The position numbers were made by a program, and so were the translations under genes. A stretch of DNA of 64,000 nt, from NCBI RefSeq assembly GCF_000218895.1, contig NC_015703.1, positions 1,425,501-1,489,500 on the forward strand, written 5' to 3'. Below the pieces are notes generated by a model. That model did no database searches. It was not told the origin of the DNA and was given only the letters and a program-made list of their open reading frames with translations. Shown here one piece after another: positions 43,761-52,730 of the stretch (the first letter of the stretch is position 1; every line of letters begins with the position of its first letter). The stretch comes from Runella slithyformis DSM 19594. GTDB taxonomy: Bacteria; Bacteroidota; Bacteroidia; Cytophagales; Spirosomataceae.

Positions 43761-45641
43761 CTATCTCTTTTTTCCCATTTTCTTTTCGACCCGTGTTTCC
43801 TGCTTTTTAGGATTACTCAACAGGCGGTCGGCCAGGTCGGGGCGCTTCAGTTTGTTTAGGCGACTGCGGATGAGGCTTCTGAACTCAGGCTTGTACCAGA
43901 AGAAAAAGCGATTTTGGTTGAGTTTTTCTTCTTTGGTCTTGGCGGTAAAGACCGGCTTCAACGTGTAGGGATGAACACCCGAATAGTAGATCACCTCCGC
44001 CACCGTCATAGGGGTAGGGGTAAAATCCTGCACCTGCTCCAATCGGAAGCCCAGGTCTTTGGTCTCCGCCGCCAAATTGGCCATGTCGGCTTCTTCACAA
44101 CCCGGATGCGACGAAATAAAATACGGGATCAGCGGCTGGTTCAAGTTGTGCTTATCGGAAATCTTATCGTATTTCTGCTTAAAAAGCTTAAAGTACTTGA
44201 ACGACGGCTTCCGCATTACGCGCAGCGTATCGTCCGAGGTATGCTCCGGCGCTACCTTCAGACGGCCCGACACATGGCGCGTAATCAGCTGCTCCATGTA
44301 CTCGTCGTGGTTGTTGTCTTTGTTGTTTTTGTTGAAATCATCCACCAACAGATCGTACCGAATGCCCGAACCCACAAAGGCTTTCTTCACCTTCGGATGC
44401 GCGTCAACCTTTTTGTAGAGTTCCGTAATGGGTTTATGGGAAGTATCCAGATTGGAACAAATCACCGGGTGAATACAGCTCGGACTGGTACAACGCGCAC
44501 AAATGGACTCGTCCTTGCCTTTCATGCGGTACATATTGGCCGACGGGCCGCCCAAATCGGAGATATACCCCTTAAATTCAGGGTGTTTGGTTACCTCTTC
44601 CACTTCTTTCATGATCGACTTCTCACTCCGCGACGCGATGAACTTTCCCTGGTGCGCTGAGATGGTACAGAAACTGCACCCGCCAAAACAGCCCCGGTGC
44701 ATGTTGATGGAAAACTTGATCATCTCGTACGCCGGAATCGTGCCGCGCGTCTTGTATTTGGGGTGCGGCAAGCGCGTATAAGGCAGATCAAACGACGCAT
44801 CGATCTCTTTCTCGTCCATGATCTTAAACGGCGGATTAATCACGAGCGTCTTATCTCCTACCCTCTGGATGATTCGGTTGGCCTGCCATTTATTGGACTC
44901 CACTTCTACGATCTTAAAATTGGCAGCGTACTTGATTTTATCCTGCAAACACACCTCATGGCTCGCCAACTCAACCGTTTCCCAACCTTTATCACTTGGA
45001 AGCTCAGCCTCCGCATCCTGCAAATACGCGATTTGATTCACATTGCGAATAGTATTCAGGGGCACGCCTTCCCGCACCAGTTTCAACAACTCGCGCAGGG
45101 GTTGCTCACCCATACCATATACCAGCAGATCAGCTTTGGAATCTGCCAAAATGGTAGGCATCAATTGATCTTTCCAGTAGTCATAGTGCGTCACGCGCCG
45201 CAGCGAAGCCTCGATCCCTCCGATGAGTACCGGTACATCGGGGTAGAGCTCTTTTAAGATATTGGAATAGACCGTGGTGGCATAGTCCGGGCGGAACCCC
45301 GCCTCACCGCCCGGCGTGTACGAATCATTGGAGCGCAGGCGTTTGTTGGCTGTGTAGTGATTCACCATCGAATCCATACAGCCCGCCGTAACACCGAAAA
45401 AGTATTTGGGTCGACCGAATTTTTTAAAATCCCGTAAATCATCTTTCCAGTTGGGTTGGGCGACCACGGCCACTCTAAAGCCTTCGCTTTCCATGATACG
45501 ACCGATCACGGCCGTGCCAAAGGCAGGATGGTCCACGTAGGCATCGCCCGATACCAACACCACGTCTACTTCGTCCCAGCCTCTTTTTTCAACCTCTTTT
45601 TTTGTCAGGGGCAACCAGTCGGTGATGGGTCTTTCTATCAT
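43761..45641 (-). CDS. YgiQ-family radical SAM protein
   Basis: A 626-residue protein. An N-terminal B12-binding-like region (VDVVLVSGDAYVDHPAFGTA) is followed by the radical SAM motif MHRGCFGGCSFCT (CxxxCxxC) and the YgiQ-specific pattern CARCTSPSCIHPVICSNLD. Length and layout match UPF0313/YgiQ. The family function is unsettled. The C-terminal 40 residues are basic and low in complexity (KKQETRVEKKMGKKR). It stands alone. Confidence 0.93.
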   Translation of the reverse strand: MIERPITDWLPLTKKEVEKRGWDEVDVVLVSGDAYVDHPAFGTAVIGRIMESEGFRVAVVAQPNWKDDLRDFKKFGRPKYFFGVTAGCMDSMVNHYTANKRLRSNDSYTPGGEAGFRPDYATTVYSNILKELYPDVPVLIGGIEASLRRVTHYDYWKDQLMPTILADSKADLLVYGMGEQPLRELLKLVREGVPLNTIRNVNQIAYLQDAEAELPSDKGWETVELASHEVCLQDKIKYAANFKIVEVESNKWQANRIIQRVGDKTLVINPPFKIMDEKEIDASFDLPYTRLPHPKYKTRGTIPAYEMIKFSINMHRGCFGGCSFCTISAHQGKFIASRSEKSIMKEVEEVTKHPEFKGYISDLGGPSANMYRMKGKDESICARCTSPSCIHPVICSNLDTSHKPITELYKKVDAHPKVKKAFVGSGIRYDLLVDDFNKNNKDNNHDEYMEQLITRHVSGRLKVAPEHTSDDTLRVMRKPSFKYFKLFKQKYDKISDKHNLNQPLIPYFISSHPGCEEADMANLAAETKDLGFRLEQVQDFTPTPMTVAEVIYYSGVHPYTLKPVFTAKTKEEKLNQNRFFFWYKPEFRSLIRSRLNKLKRPDLADRLLSNPKKQETRVEKKMGKKR

Positions 45642-45756
45642 AAAACGTTTCTTTATTCTAAGCTCTTGCGAAATAAAATTTAGCGTACAAAAAATTCACG
45701 CATTAATTCAACCAAAGTTATACTGAAATAGTTTTGGCCTTTATTAAAAACAGAAA

Positions 45757-45805
45757 CAGTTCACAATCAACAGATAAATTGCTTATACTGTAAACCGTGA
45801 ACTGT
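45757..45805 (-). terminator. Possible terminator after the helicase gene
   Basis: A 9-bp inverted repeat (ACAGTTCAC 45757-45765 with GTGAACTGT 45797-45805) lies 42 bases after the helicase stop. On the minus strand it is followed by a T-rich stretch. The 31-base loop makes it a weak candidate. The rest of the gap 45642-45846 shows nothing clear. Confidence 0.4.
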
Positions 45806-45846
45806 AACTTATAGGTACATGACAGAGCTTACCTCTGCCATTATGC

Positions 45847-47559
45847 TTATCGTGCCACTTCGATATTGACCATTTTACCTTTGATGGTATTGCCGCTCAT
45901 GGCTTCCACCACTTTGCGGGCGTCGCGCTCGGGAACATCCACAAACGAGTACGCATCAAAAATATCGATTGATCCGATCACACGGCCGGGAATACCCGCC
46001 TCGCCGGCAATGGCCCCTACGATGTCGCGGGGCTGAACGCGGTCTTTGCGACCAACGCTCACAAACAGGCGAACCATACCGGGTTCGTTGCGCTTGGGAG
46101 CCCCACCGTCACGGGGCCCTCTGTCGCCGCCACGGTCGCCGAAGCGGCCTGAGCCACGCTCTTCGCCTCTGCCGCCACGGTCTTCAAAACGTCCGCGTTT
46201 TTCAAAACCTCTTTCCGTCGGGCGACGATCAGCGTCCCATGCCAGATCATTGTCGGCAAATTCGCTTTTCTGAACACCCATGTTGATTTTGACCAAAGCG
46301 GCCACGATCTGCTCCGTAGTGAGGCCGGTGGTATGATGCAACATGCCCAGCATATCTTCGTACAGATCCAGATCGCCGGTCGAAACCGCTTCTTCTACCT
46401 GCGAAATAAAACGGGCTTTGCGTACACCTACGATGTCTTCAAAGGTCGGAATAACGCCCTTGTCGATTTTTACTTTGGTATAGGTCTCGATTTGGCGCAA
46501 ACGATATTTTTCATCTTTAGCGACCAACGTCAGCGCCTTCCCCGTCAGACCGGCACGACCGGTACGGCCGATACGGTGCACATAGTATTCTTCATCAAGC
46601 GGTAAGTCAAAGTTGATAACGGCATCAATGCCCGATACGTCGATACCGCGAGCGGCTACGTCGGTGGCCACGAGGATATTGGCGGCTCCTGAACGGAATT
46701 TAGCCATTACCTGATTCCGTTGTGTTTGGCGCAGATCGCCGTGCAAACTTTCGACCGAATAGCCTTTGGAAGAGAGTTCTTCGGTTACTTCGTCTACTTT
46801 GCGCTTGGTGTTACAGAATATAATTACCTGCTTCAGATCATACGCATCCAATACACGGCAGGTCACTTCGATTTTGCCCCGTTGTTTTACTTCAAAATAC
46901 GTTTGCTCAATATTTTCGTTGGTAACTTCCTTCCGCGTAATTTTGATCTGGACGGGATCTTCCTGAAATTTCTGGGCAATGCCCATGATCGGCTTCGACA
47001 TCGTGGCCGAAAACAACACCGTTTGGCGCTCATCGGGCACGCTTTCCAGAATGGTATCTATATCTTCACGAAAGCCCATATCAAGCATTTCGTCGGCTTC
47101 ATCCAATACTACATAATTAACAAAATCGAGCTTAAGTGCTTTACGCTCAATAAGGTCCATAACACGGCCGGGTGTTCCGACCACAATCTGAGCGCCTATT
47201 TTCAACGAACGGATCTGACGCTCAATAGAATCACCGCCATAAACGGTTTCCAATTTCAACCCTTTTTTATATTTGGCAATACGACGCAACTCTTCGGTTA
47301 CCTGTACGGCCAACTCACGGGTAGGACACAACATTAATACTTGGGTACGCTTGTCTGAGATATCGACTTTTTCAAGGGCAGGAATACCGAAGGCGGCTGT
47401 TTTGCCGGTTCCTGTCTGGGCCTGTCCCAATACGTCACGACCTTCTAAAAGGGAGGGGATCGCTTCTGCCTGAATGGGTGAGGGTTTAGTAAAACCCATT
47501 TCTGTTACTGCTTTCAGAATTTCTTCCGAAAGGCCTAATGAATCAAAAAGTACTTCCAT
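45847..47559 (-). CDS. DEAD-box RNA helicase with DbpA-type RNA-binding domain
   Basis: The start at ATG 47559 (MEVLFDSLGLSEEIL) is standard. The 570-residue protein has all core motifs: Q motif (KPSPIQAEAIP), AQTGTGKTAAFG, PTRELA, VLDEADEML, SAT, and HRIGRTGRAG. After the core come a helical dimer-like region, an Arg/Gly/Asp-rich segment (RGGRGEERGSGRFGDRGGDR) and a C-terminal DbpA RNA-binding fold (VRLFVSVGRKDRVQPRDIVG). This is the DeaD/CsdA layout, active in ribosome assembly and cold adaptation. A leader ORF with a strong Shine-Dalgarno precedes it. Confidence 0.95.
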   Translation of the reverse strand: MEVLFDSLGLSEEILKAVTEMGFTKPSPIQAEAIPSLLEGRDVLGQAQTGTGKTAAFGIPALEKVDISDKRTQVLMLCPTRELAVQVTEELRRIAKYKKGLKLETVYGGDSIERQIRSLKIGAQIVVGTPGRVMDLIERKALKLDFVNYVVLDEADEMLDMGFREDIDTILESVPDERQTVLFSATMSKPIMGIAQKFQEDPVQIKITRKEVTNENIEQTYFEVKQRGKIEVTCRVLDAYDLKQVIIFCNTKRKVDEVTEELSSKGYSVESLHGDLRQTQRNQVMAKFRSGAANILVATDVAARGIDVSGIDAVINFDLPLDEEYYVHRIGRTGRAGLTGKALTLVAKDEKYRLRQIETYTKVKIDKGVIPTFEDIVGVRKARFISQVEEAVSTGDLDLYEDMLGMLHHTTGLTTEQIVAALVKINMGVQKSEFADNDLAWDADRRPTERGFEKRGRFEDRGGRGEERGSGRFGDRGGDRGPRDGGAPKRNEPGMVRLFVSVGRKDRVQPRDIVGAIAGEAGIPGRVIGSIDIFDAYSFVDVPERDARKVVEAMSGNTIKGKMVNIEVAR

Positions 47560-47576
47560 TGATTGTTTTTGTGTGC

Positions 47577-47675
47577 TTATGCACAAGTTAAACGGTTGAT
47601 AGTATTCCCGTTAATTGTTCGAGCGGTAAGCACAACGTGGCATAGAAGAGTTCTCAGCCGGCGAAAACCTTTCAA
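47577..47675 (-). CDS. Candidate 32-codon leader ORF before the helicase
   Basis: AAAGGAGGT (plus-strand complement 47681-47689) is a nine-base perfect anti-SD match, six bases before TTG 47675-47673. The frame runs 32 codons (MKGFRRLRTLLCHVVLTART at the start) and stops at 47577, 18 bases before the helicase ATG. Bacteroidota mRNAs rarely carry strong SD sequences, so the site stands out. It may be a regulatory leader peptide or ribosome-stalling site. The 290 bases beyond it to 47965 show small hairpins but no gene. Confidence 0.45.
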   Translation of the reverse strand: MKGFRRLRTLLCHVVLTARTINGNTINRLTCA

Positions 47676-47965
47676 CAATTACCTCCTTTCGACGTGTTGT
47701 TTTTCACTCAACCCATCGGTGGATACGATCAATAACAGGATTTTTAAAAATTGCCCATGCACGGAACACTCATGAAATCTCAATGAGCCGGTGCCAAATA
47801 ATTCGAAGCGTGATTTTCTAACAGACAAAGAGGGGACTCCAATACCCCATGGGAGAAAAAGACGCAGAGACGTTACGAAGCGCTCGGTGCAGTTATTTTA
47901 TGCAAAAATAAGAAGAATATTCGAATTTTCCCAGAAGACGCACTAATTTTTGTATTTTTCCGATA

Positions 47966-48649
47966 TTATACTTCGGTGACACTTCCTGCTTCGCACTTCA
48001 GGACCCGCGCCGGGTATTTTTTCAGGAAGTCATAGTTGTGGGTTGCCATCAGAATCGCGGTGCCTGCGGTGTTGATACTTTGAAACACCTGCATGATCTG
48101 TTCGCCCACTTCCGGGTCAAGGTTTCCGGTGGGCTCATCTGCCAGCAGAATCTGAGGCTCGTTGAGCATGGCTCGAGCAATCACCACCCGCTGCTGTTCG
48201 CCGCCGGAGAGTTGGTGCGGCATTTTTTTTTGCAATGTTCCCAAACCTACCTGCATCAATACTTCCGAGATCCTGTTCTTGATGGTGGCTTTATCCGTCC
48301 AGCCGGTCGCGCGAAGCACAAACTCAAGGTTTTCTTCTACCGTACGGTCAAAAAACAATTGAAAGTCCTGAAATACGATTCCGATCTTACGACGTAAAAA
48401 AGGCACATCGGCCTGCCTGAGCTTCTGCAACTGATACCCCACTACCGTTCCCGTTCCCGACTCCAGCCACAGGTCTGCATAGAGTGTTTTGAGCAGAGAG
48501 CTCTTGCCGCTTCCCGTGCGTCCGATCAGAAATACGAAATCGCCTTTGTTGATCACGAAGTTTACATCGGCCAACACCAGCTTATTGCCGTTTTGATAAA
48601 TATCGGTTTTTTCGAGTTGAATGATCGGTTCAGATGAAAAAGCAGTCAT
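47966..48649 (-). CDS. ftsE: Cell-division ABC ATPase FtsE
   Basis: A 227-residue ABC ATPase: Walker A GRTGSGKSSLLKTLYAD, signature LSGGEQQRVVIARA, Walker B ILLADEPTGNLD and switch His in MATHNYDFL. The sequence VGYQLQKLRQADVPFLRRKI and length are typical of FtsE. It works with FtsX to control cell-wall hydrolases at the septum. ftsX is not next to it, which is frequent in Bacteroidota. Confidence 0.88.
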   Translation of the reverse strand: MTAFSSEPIIQLEKTDIYQNGNKLVLADVNFVINKGDFVFLIGRTGSGKSSLLKTLYADLWLESGTGTVVGYQLQKLRQADVPFLRRKIGIVFQDFQLFFDRTVEENLEFVLRATGWTDKATIKNRISEVLMQVGLGTLQKKMPHQLSGGEQQRVVIARAMLNEPQILLADEPTGNLDPEVGEQIMQVFQSINTAGTAILMATHNYDFLKKYPARVLKCEAGSVTEV

Positions 48650-48668
48650 ATAGTTCAGTAAGTGAGCC

Positions 48669-48736
48669 GTGAGCAGTCAGGCGTGAGGAGTGAGCTTTAA
48701 ATTTTTCCAACAGACTCCTATCTCCTGACTACTCAC
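48669..48736. repeat. Imperfect inverted repeat between ftsE and the aldolase gene
   Basis: Two 23-base arms (48669-48691 and 48714-48736) pair with about four mismatches around an AT-rich loop. The arms are themselves made of GTGAG/GTCAGG-like repeats. It may act as a weak terminator for the aldolase transcript, or be an intergenic repeat; no T run follows on the minus strand. Confidence 0.4.
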
Positions 48737-48744
48737 TCCTATTT

Positions 48745-49401
48745 TTATTGGTTTCCTTTCTTATAGTCAGATAAGAATTTCTCCAGACCGATATCGGTCA
48801 GAGGATGCTTAAGCAGAGAAGTGATAACACTTAAAGGACAGGTGACGACATCTGCGCCCAGCTCTGCGCATTTCAGCAAATGAATGGAATGGCGAACAGA
48901 AGCCGCCAATACTTCGGTAGTATATCCATAATTTTGATAGATCGTCACGATCTGCTCGATCAGGTCCATTCCATCCATCGACACATCATCCAATCGGCCA
49001 ATAAAAGGCGACACATAGGTAGCACCCGCCTTAGCTGCCAACAACGCCTGTCCGGCTGAAAACACAAGGGTACAATTGGTCTTGATACCGCGATCCGACA
49101 AATGTTTTATGGCTTTCACGCCATCCTTTATCATCGGCACTTTCACGACGATCTTCTCATCAATTTCGATCAATTCGTCCGCTTCTTTGATCATTCCGTG
49201 AAAATCGGTCGAAATCACTTCGGCACTCACATCTCCGTCCACAATATCACAGATGGCTTTGTAATGCGCCATGATTTTCGCTTTTCCCGTGATTCCCTCT
49301 TTTGCCATTAAGGATGGATTGGTGGTTACACCATCGAGCACGCCCAATTCATAGGCCTCCCGAATTTCACTCAGATTTGCGGTATCAATAAAAAATTTCA
49401 T
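48745..49401 (-). CDS. Transaldolase-family fructose-6-phosphate aldolase
   Basis: A 218-residue single-domain TalC/FSA protein: [29 protein letters not shown], the Schiff-base Lys in [28 protein letters not shown] and [13 protein letters not shown] are diagnostic. It is named transaldolase or fructose-6-phosphate aldolase in databases; this short class is often annotated as probable transaldolase. It acts in the pentose phosphate/dihydroxyacetone area in the cytoplasm. Confidence 0.93.
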   Translation of the reverse strand: MKFFIDTANLSEIREAYELGVLDGVTTNPSLMAKEGITGKAKIMAHYKAICDIVDGDVSAEVISTDFHGMIKEADELIEIDEKIVVKVPMIKDGVKAIKHLSDRGIKTNCTLVFSAGQALLAAKAGATYVSPFIGRLDDVSMDGMDLIEQIVTIYQNYGYTTEVLAASVRHSIHLLKCAELGADVVTCPLSVITSLLKHPLTDIGLEKFLSDYKKGNQ

Positions 49402-49552
49402 AAAGTTCGCTTTTAAGTTATTAATTGCAAAGTTAGGTAAACCCTTCGTTCCATGAAATTTTTGGCGGAATAAATGGCGAATGAGTCTACTTTCCTCTTC
49501 CCTGTTTTCAGGGGGGAAACCGGCTGATTTATACGTTTTTACTTATTTAAAC

Positions 49553-49583
49553 TTGTATTATAAAAATTAATTATTGTAATTTG
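49553..49583 (+). promoter_or_regulatory. Probable promoter of the second SusC/SusD operon
   Basis: TTG (49553-49555) and TAATTTG (49577-49583) are separated by 21 bases, close to the Bacteroidota -33 TTG / -7 TAnnTTTG pattern (one base short in the -7 box). The surrounding sequence is AT-rich. A leader of about 115 bases would precede the susC ATG at 49707. Confidence 0.55.
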
Positions 49584-49706
49584 CCGTCTGGTTAAAGCAT
49601 TTGTGACAACAAATACTTGGAACAATCCAAAAACCGTAGTAGTGAGTGCGTTACAAATTGCGATGACCAATTAGGTAATTATTCACAAAAACCAATTTTT
49701 CAACCT

Positions 49707-52700
49707 ATGATGAACAGTTTCCCCTTAGCAGGTCGGGCATCCGTCGCCCGACAATGGGCCTCCATCAGTAAATTTTTACTGACTCTCTTAGTCTCAGTCG
49801 TGTCGTTGGGGGTATGGGCCCAGGACAAGCAAGTGACCGGTAAGGTCAAAGATGCTAACGGAACCGGTATGCCCGGCGTAAGCATCGCCGTAAAGGGTAC
49901 CCAAAGAGGTGCCAATACCGATGTAGACGGTAACTTCAAAATCTCCGTGCCGGACAATGCGACCCTCGTATTCAGTTATGTGGGATACAAATCACTGGAC
50001 GTAGCAGTGGCCGGTCGTGACGTCGTCAATGCAACCTTAGAAGAAGACAATCAAGTGCTCAACGAGGTAGTTGTGATTGGTTATGGTACTGTCCGTAAAA
50101 AAGATGCCACGGGTGCAGTTAATGCAATCGGGGTGAAAGACTTTAACAAGGGAGTTATTACCTCTACCCAACAACTTCTTCAGGGACGCGTAGCAGGTGT
50201 GGCTGTTACGCAAAACAATGGTGAACCGGGTGGCGGTATCAACGTTCGTATCAGGGGTACATCCTCTGTACGTGGTGGTAACGGCCCTCTTTTTGTGGTG
50301 GACGGTGTGCCTTTGGCAGGAAATAACGTAACGGGGGAAGGTCAAAATGGCGGTTTGGGAGGTTCAGCACCTCGTGACCCACTCAACTTTTTGAATCCTG
50401 ACGACATCGCCAGCATGGATATTTTGAAAGACGCCTCTGCTACCGCTATTTATGGCGCGCGTGGTGCAAACGGTGTGATCCTAATTACAACCAAGAAAGG
50501 CAAAGGCAAAGGATCCGTTGATTACTCTTACTCGTTGGGGGTGAGCAATATTACTAAAAAGTTTGATCTTTTGAGTGCCGATGATTATGTAAAAGCAGGC
50601 GGTATCAACAACGGTGCTAAAACTGATTGGCAAGATGAAGCCTTCCGTACGGCTCTTACCAACCAACACAACATTTCTTATGGTGGTGGTGATCAGTCGA
50701 GCAACTATCGCTTTTCTTTTGGGGTACTAGATCAGGAGGGTATTATCAAAAACTCCGGCATCAAGCGTTATTCCGGTTCATTCAGTGGGAGCAAGAAATT
50801 CATTAAAGATAAACTAACGATTGGCTCAAGTCTAAACTTTGCTCAAACATTGGATAGCGGCGTGCCTGTGTCAGACAATGCCGGTTTTTCGGGTGACTTG
50901 TTGGGGGCGATTTTGAAGTCCAATCCTACTAATAAGGTTCGTAATACAGATGGAACACCCTTCCAAACAACTTCTGTAGAGCCAAACCCTGTGGCTATCC
51001 TGGATTATACCAAAGATAACACCAGAACGCTGCGTATCCTTGGAAACTTGAATGCAGAGTACGAAATCACTAAAGGATTGAAATTCAAGACAGTACTGGG
51101 TTTTGATCAATCTATGTCTTCTCGTAAAGCTGCTTTCTCGCCTTTGTTGGTAGCGGCGGATATTGATAAGATCGGACAGGTTTACTTGACTGACATCGAA
51201 ACAGAAAACCGTTTGATGGAAAACTACTTTACTTACAATAATAAGTTTGGTAAAGTTACGTTCGATGGTTTGCTGGGTTATTCATACCAGAGCTTTGATT
51301 TTTATCAGAAAAATGCAAATGCAACCAATTTCAGAACCACTGATTTGAATTTGATGATCAACAACCTCTCATCAGCCAATAACTCAAGAGGACTGGGTAG
51401 TATTATCAATGGGTCAGGTTCAAATTTTAATGAGTTGCAGTCGTATTTTGCACGTGCTAACTTCGGTATTGGCGAAAAATACCTCGTTACGGCTACCGTT
51501 CGTGCAGATGGATCTACACGTTTTGGCGGCAATAACAAATATGGGATATTCCCTTCTTTTGCAGCCAAATGGCGCTTAATTGAAGAAGATTTCGTTCCTA
51601 AGAATGTATTCTCTGATTTGGGCTTGCGTGTAGGCTATGGTGTAACGGGTAACCAAGAACTACCACACAACTTATATTCTCAAAGACAACGCTACGGAGG
51701 TGCCGGCTTGAGCAATGGAGGTACAAACTGGAATAACGGAGGTCTATCTACAGTAGCTTTTGCAAACCCTAACTTGAAGTGGGAGTCAACAGGTCAAATC
51801 AATGTAGGCCTTGATTATGCTTTCGTAAATAATCGCATCTCCGGTTCGATAGAATATTATCGCAAAAACACCAACGATCTATTGATTCAAATTCAATCAG
51901 CCCAACCTGCCATTTCTCCTTTCGTTTGGACCAACTTAGATGCTGATATCATCAATAGCGGTATTGAATTGAGCTTAAACGGTATTGTAGTAGACAAAAC
52001 AGACTTTGGATTTGACATCAATGCCAACGTAGCCTACAATAAAAATCAGGTAAATAACCTGTTGGGAGTTTATGACACAGGCGCAATCAATGGACAAGGT
52101 TTGACAGGTGCATTTGCACAACGTATCCAAAGTGGTCAGCCTTTGTATGCTTTCTTTTTGCGTGAGTTTGGTGGTTATGACGAGGCGGGCAACTCTTTGT
52201 ATCCTACAGGTGACTTCCAGAAGTTTTTAGATGGAAAGAGTCCACTCCCTACGGTTACGGGTGGTTTGACTTTTAATTTCCGCTATAAAAACTTTGATTT
52301 GAGTACCTTCTTCAATGGTGTATTTGGTAACTATATCTACAACAATACAGCCAACGCTTACTTTACAAAGGGCTCTTTTGCCAACGGTCGTAACGTTACA
52401 GCAGATGTAGTGGCAAGCAAAGAGGGGCCTCTGAACGCACCTGACGTATCTACTCGCTTCTTAGAAAAAGGAGATTTTGTACGTTTACAAAACCTTAACC
52501 TTAGTTATAAAGTTAATACCGGAAATAGTGCCATACGGAGCTTACGGTTCTTTGTAACCGGTCAAAACCTGTTGCTGTTTACTAAATACTCAGGTCAAGA
52601 TCCTGAAGTAAACACCAACAAGCAGATAAATGGCGTGCCTTCCTTAGGTATTGACTATACGGCTTTCCCTAGATCACGTACGTTCACTTTTGGAGCGAAC

Positions 52701-52712
52701 ATTTCATTCTAG
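49707..52712 (+). CDS. SusC/RagA-family TonB-linked outer-membrane transporter
   Basis: The start MMNSFPLAGRASVARQW (49707) fits the long pre-signal of many SusC proteins; a TTG at 49617 would add 30 residues. The product has about 1001 residues. The signal helix (FLLTLLVSVVSLGVWAQ), regulatory-like domain (VTGKVKDANGTGMPGVSI) and plug (EVVVIGYGTVRKKDATGAVN, LLQGRVAGV, VRIRGTSSVRG, PLFVVDGVPL, ILKDASATAIYGARGANG) are followed by the barrel ending TFTFGANISF. It imports an unknown nutrient with SusD, encoded 18 bases downstream. Confidence 0.95.
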   Translation: MMNSFPLAGRASVARQWASISKFLLTLLVSVVSLGVWAQDKQVTGKVKDANGTGMPGVSIAVKGTQRGANTDVDGNFKISVPDNATLVFSYVGYKSLDVAVAGRDVVNATLEEDNQVLNEVVVIGYGTVRKKDATGAVNAIGVKDFNKGVITSTQQLLQGRVAGVAVTQNNGEPGGGINVRIRGTSSVRGGNGPLFVVDGVPLAGNNVTGEGQNGGLGGSAPRDPLNFLNPDDIASMDILKDASATAIYGARGANGVILITTKKGKGKGSVDYSYSLGVSNITKKFDLLSADDYVKAGGINNGAKTDWQDEAFRTALTNQHNISYGGGDQSSNYRFSFGVLDQEGIIKNSGIKRYSGSFSGSKKFIKDKLTIGSSLNFAQTLDSGVPVSDNAGFSGDLLGAILKSNPTNKVRNTDGTPFQTTSVEPNPVAILDYTKDNTRTLRILGNLNAEYEITKGLKFKTVLGFDQSMSSRKAAFSPLLVAADIDKIGQVYLTDIETENRLMENYFTYNNKFGKVTFDGLLGYSYQSFDFYQKNANATNFRTTDLNLMINNLSSANNSRGLGSIINGSGSNFNELQSYFARANFGIGEKYLVTATVRADGSTRFGGNNKYGIFPSFAAKWRLIEEDFVPKNVFSDLGLRVGYGVTGNQELPHNLYSQRQRYGGAGLSNGGTNWNNGGLSTVAFANPNLKWESTGQINVGLDYAFVNNRISGSIEYYRKNTNDLLIQIQSAQPAISPFVWTNLDADIINSGIELSLNGIVVDKTDFGFDINANVAYNKNQVNNLLGVYDTGAINGQGLTGAFAQRIQSGQPLYAFFLREFGGYDEAGNSLYPTGDFQKFLDGKSPLPTVTGGLTFNFRYKNFDLSTFFNGVFGNYIYNNTANAYFTKGSFANGRNVTADVVASKEGPLNAPDVSTRFLEKGDFVRLQNLNLSYKVNTGNSAIRSLRFFVTGQNLLLFTKYSGQDPEVNTNKQINGVPSLGIDYTAFPRSRTFTFGANISF

Positions 52713-52730
52713 TTAAAACTTATCACAACA

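Noticed and set aside
43914-44660. 248-codon open frame antisense to the YgiQ gene.
   Set aside because: It is the mirror of a well-supported radical SAM gene, with His/Arg-rich composition typical of antisense frames.
46720-47337. 205-codon open frame antisense to the DEAD-box helicase.
   Set aside because: Antisense to conserved helicase motifs; no domain or signal is recognisable.
49617-49706. TTG start 30 codons before the second susC start.
   Set aside because: The added residues are polar and unlike any SusC start; ATG 49707 places the signal peptide normally and leaves a plausible leader after the promoter.
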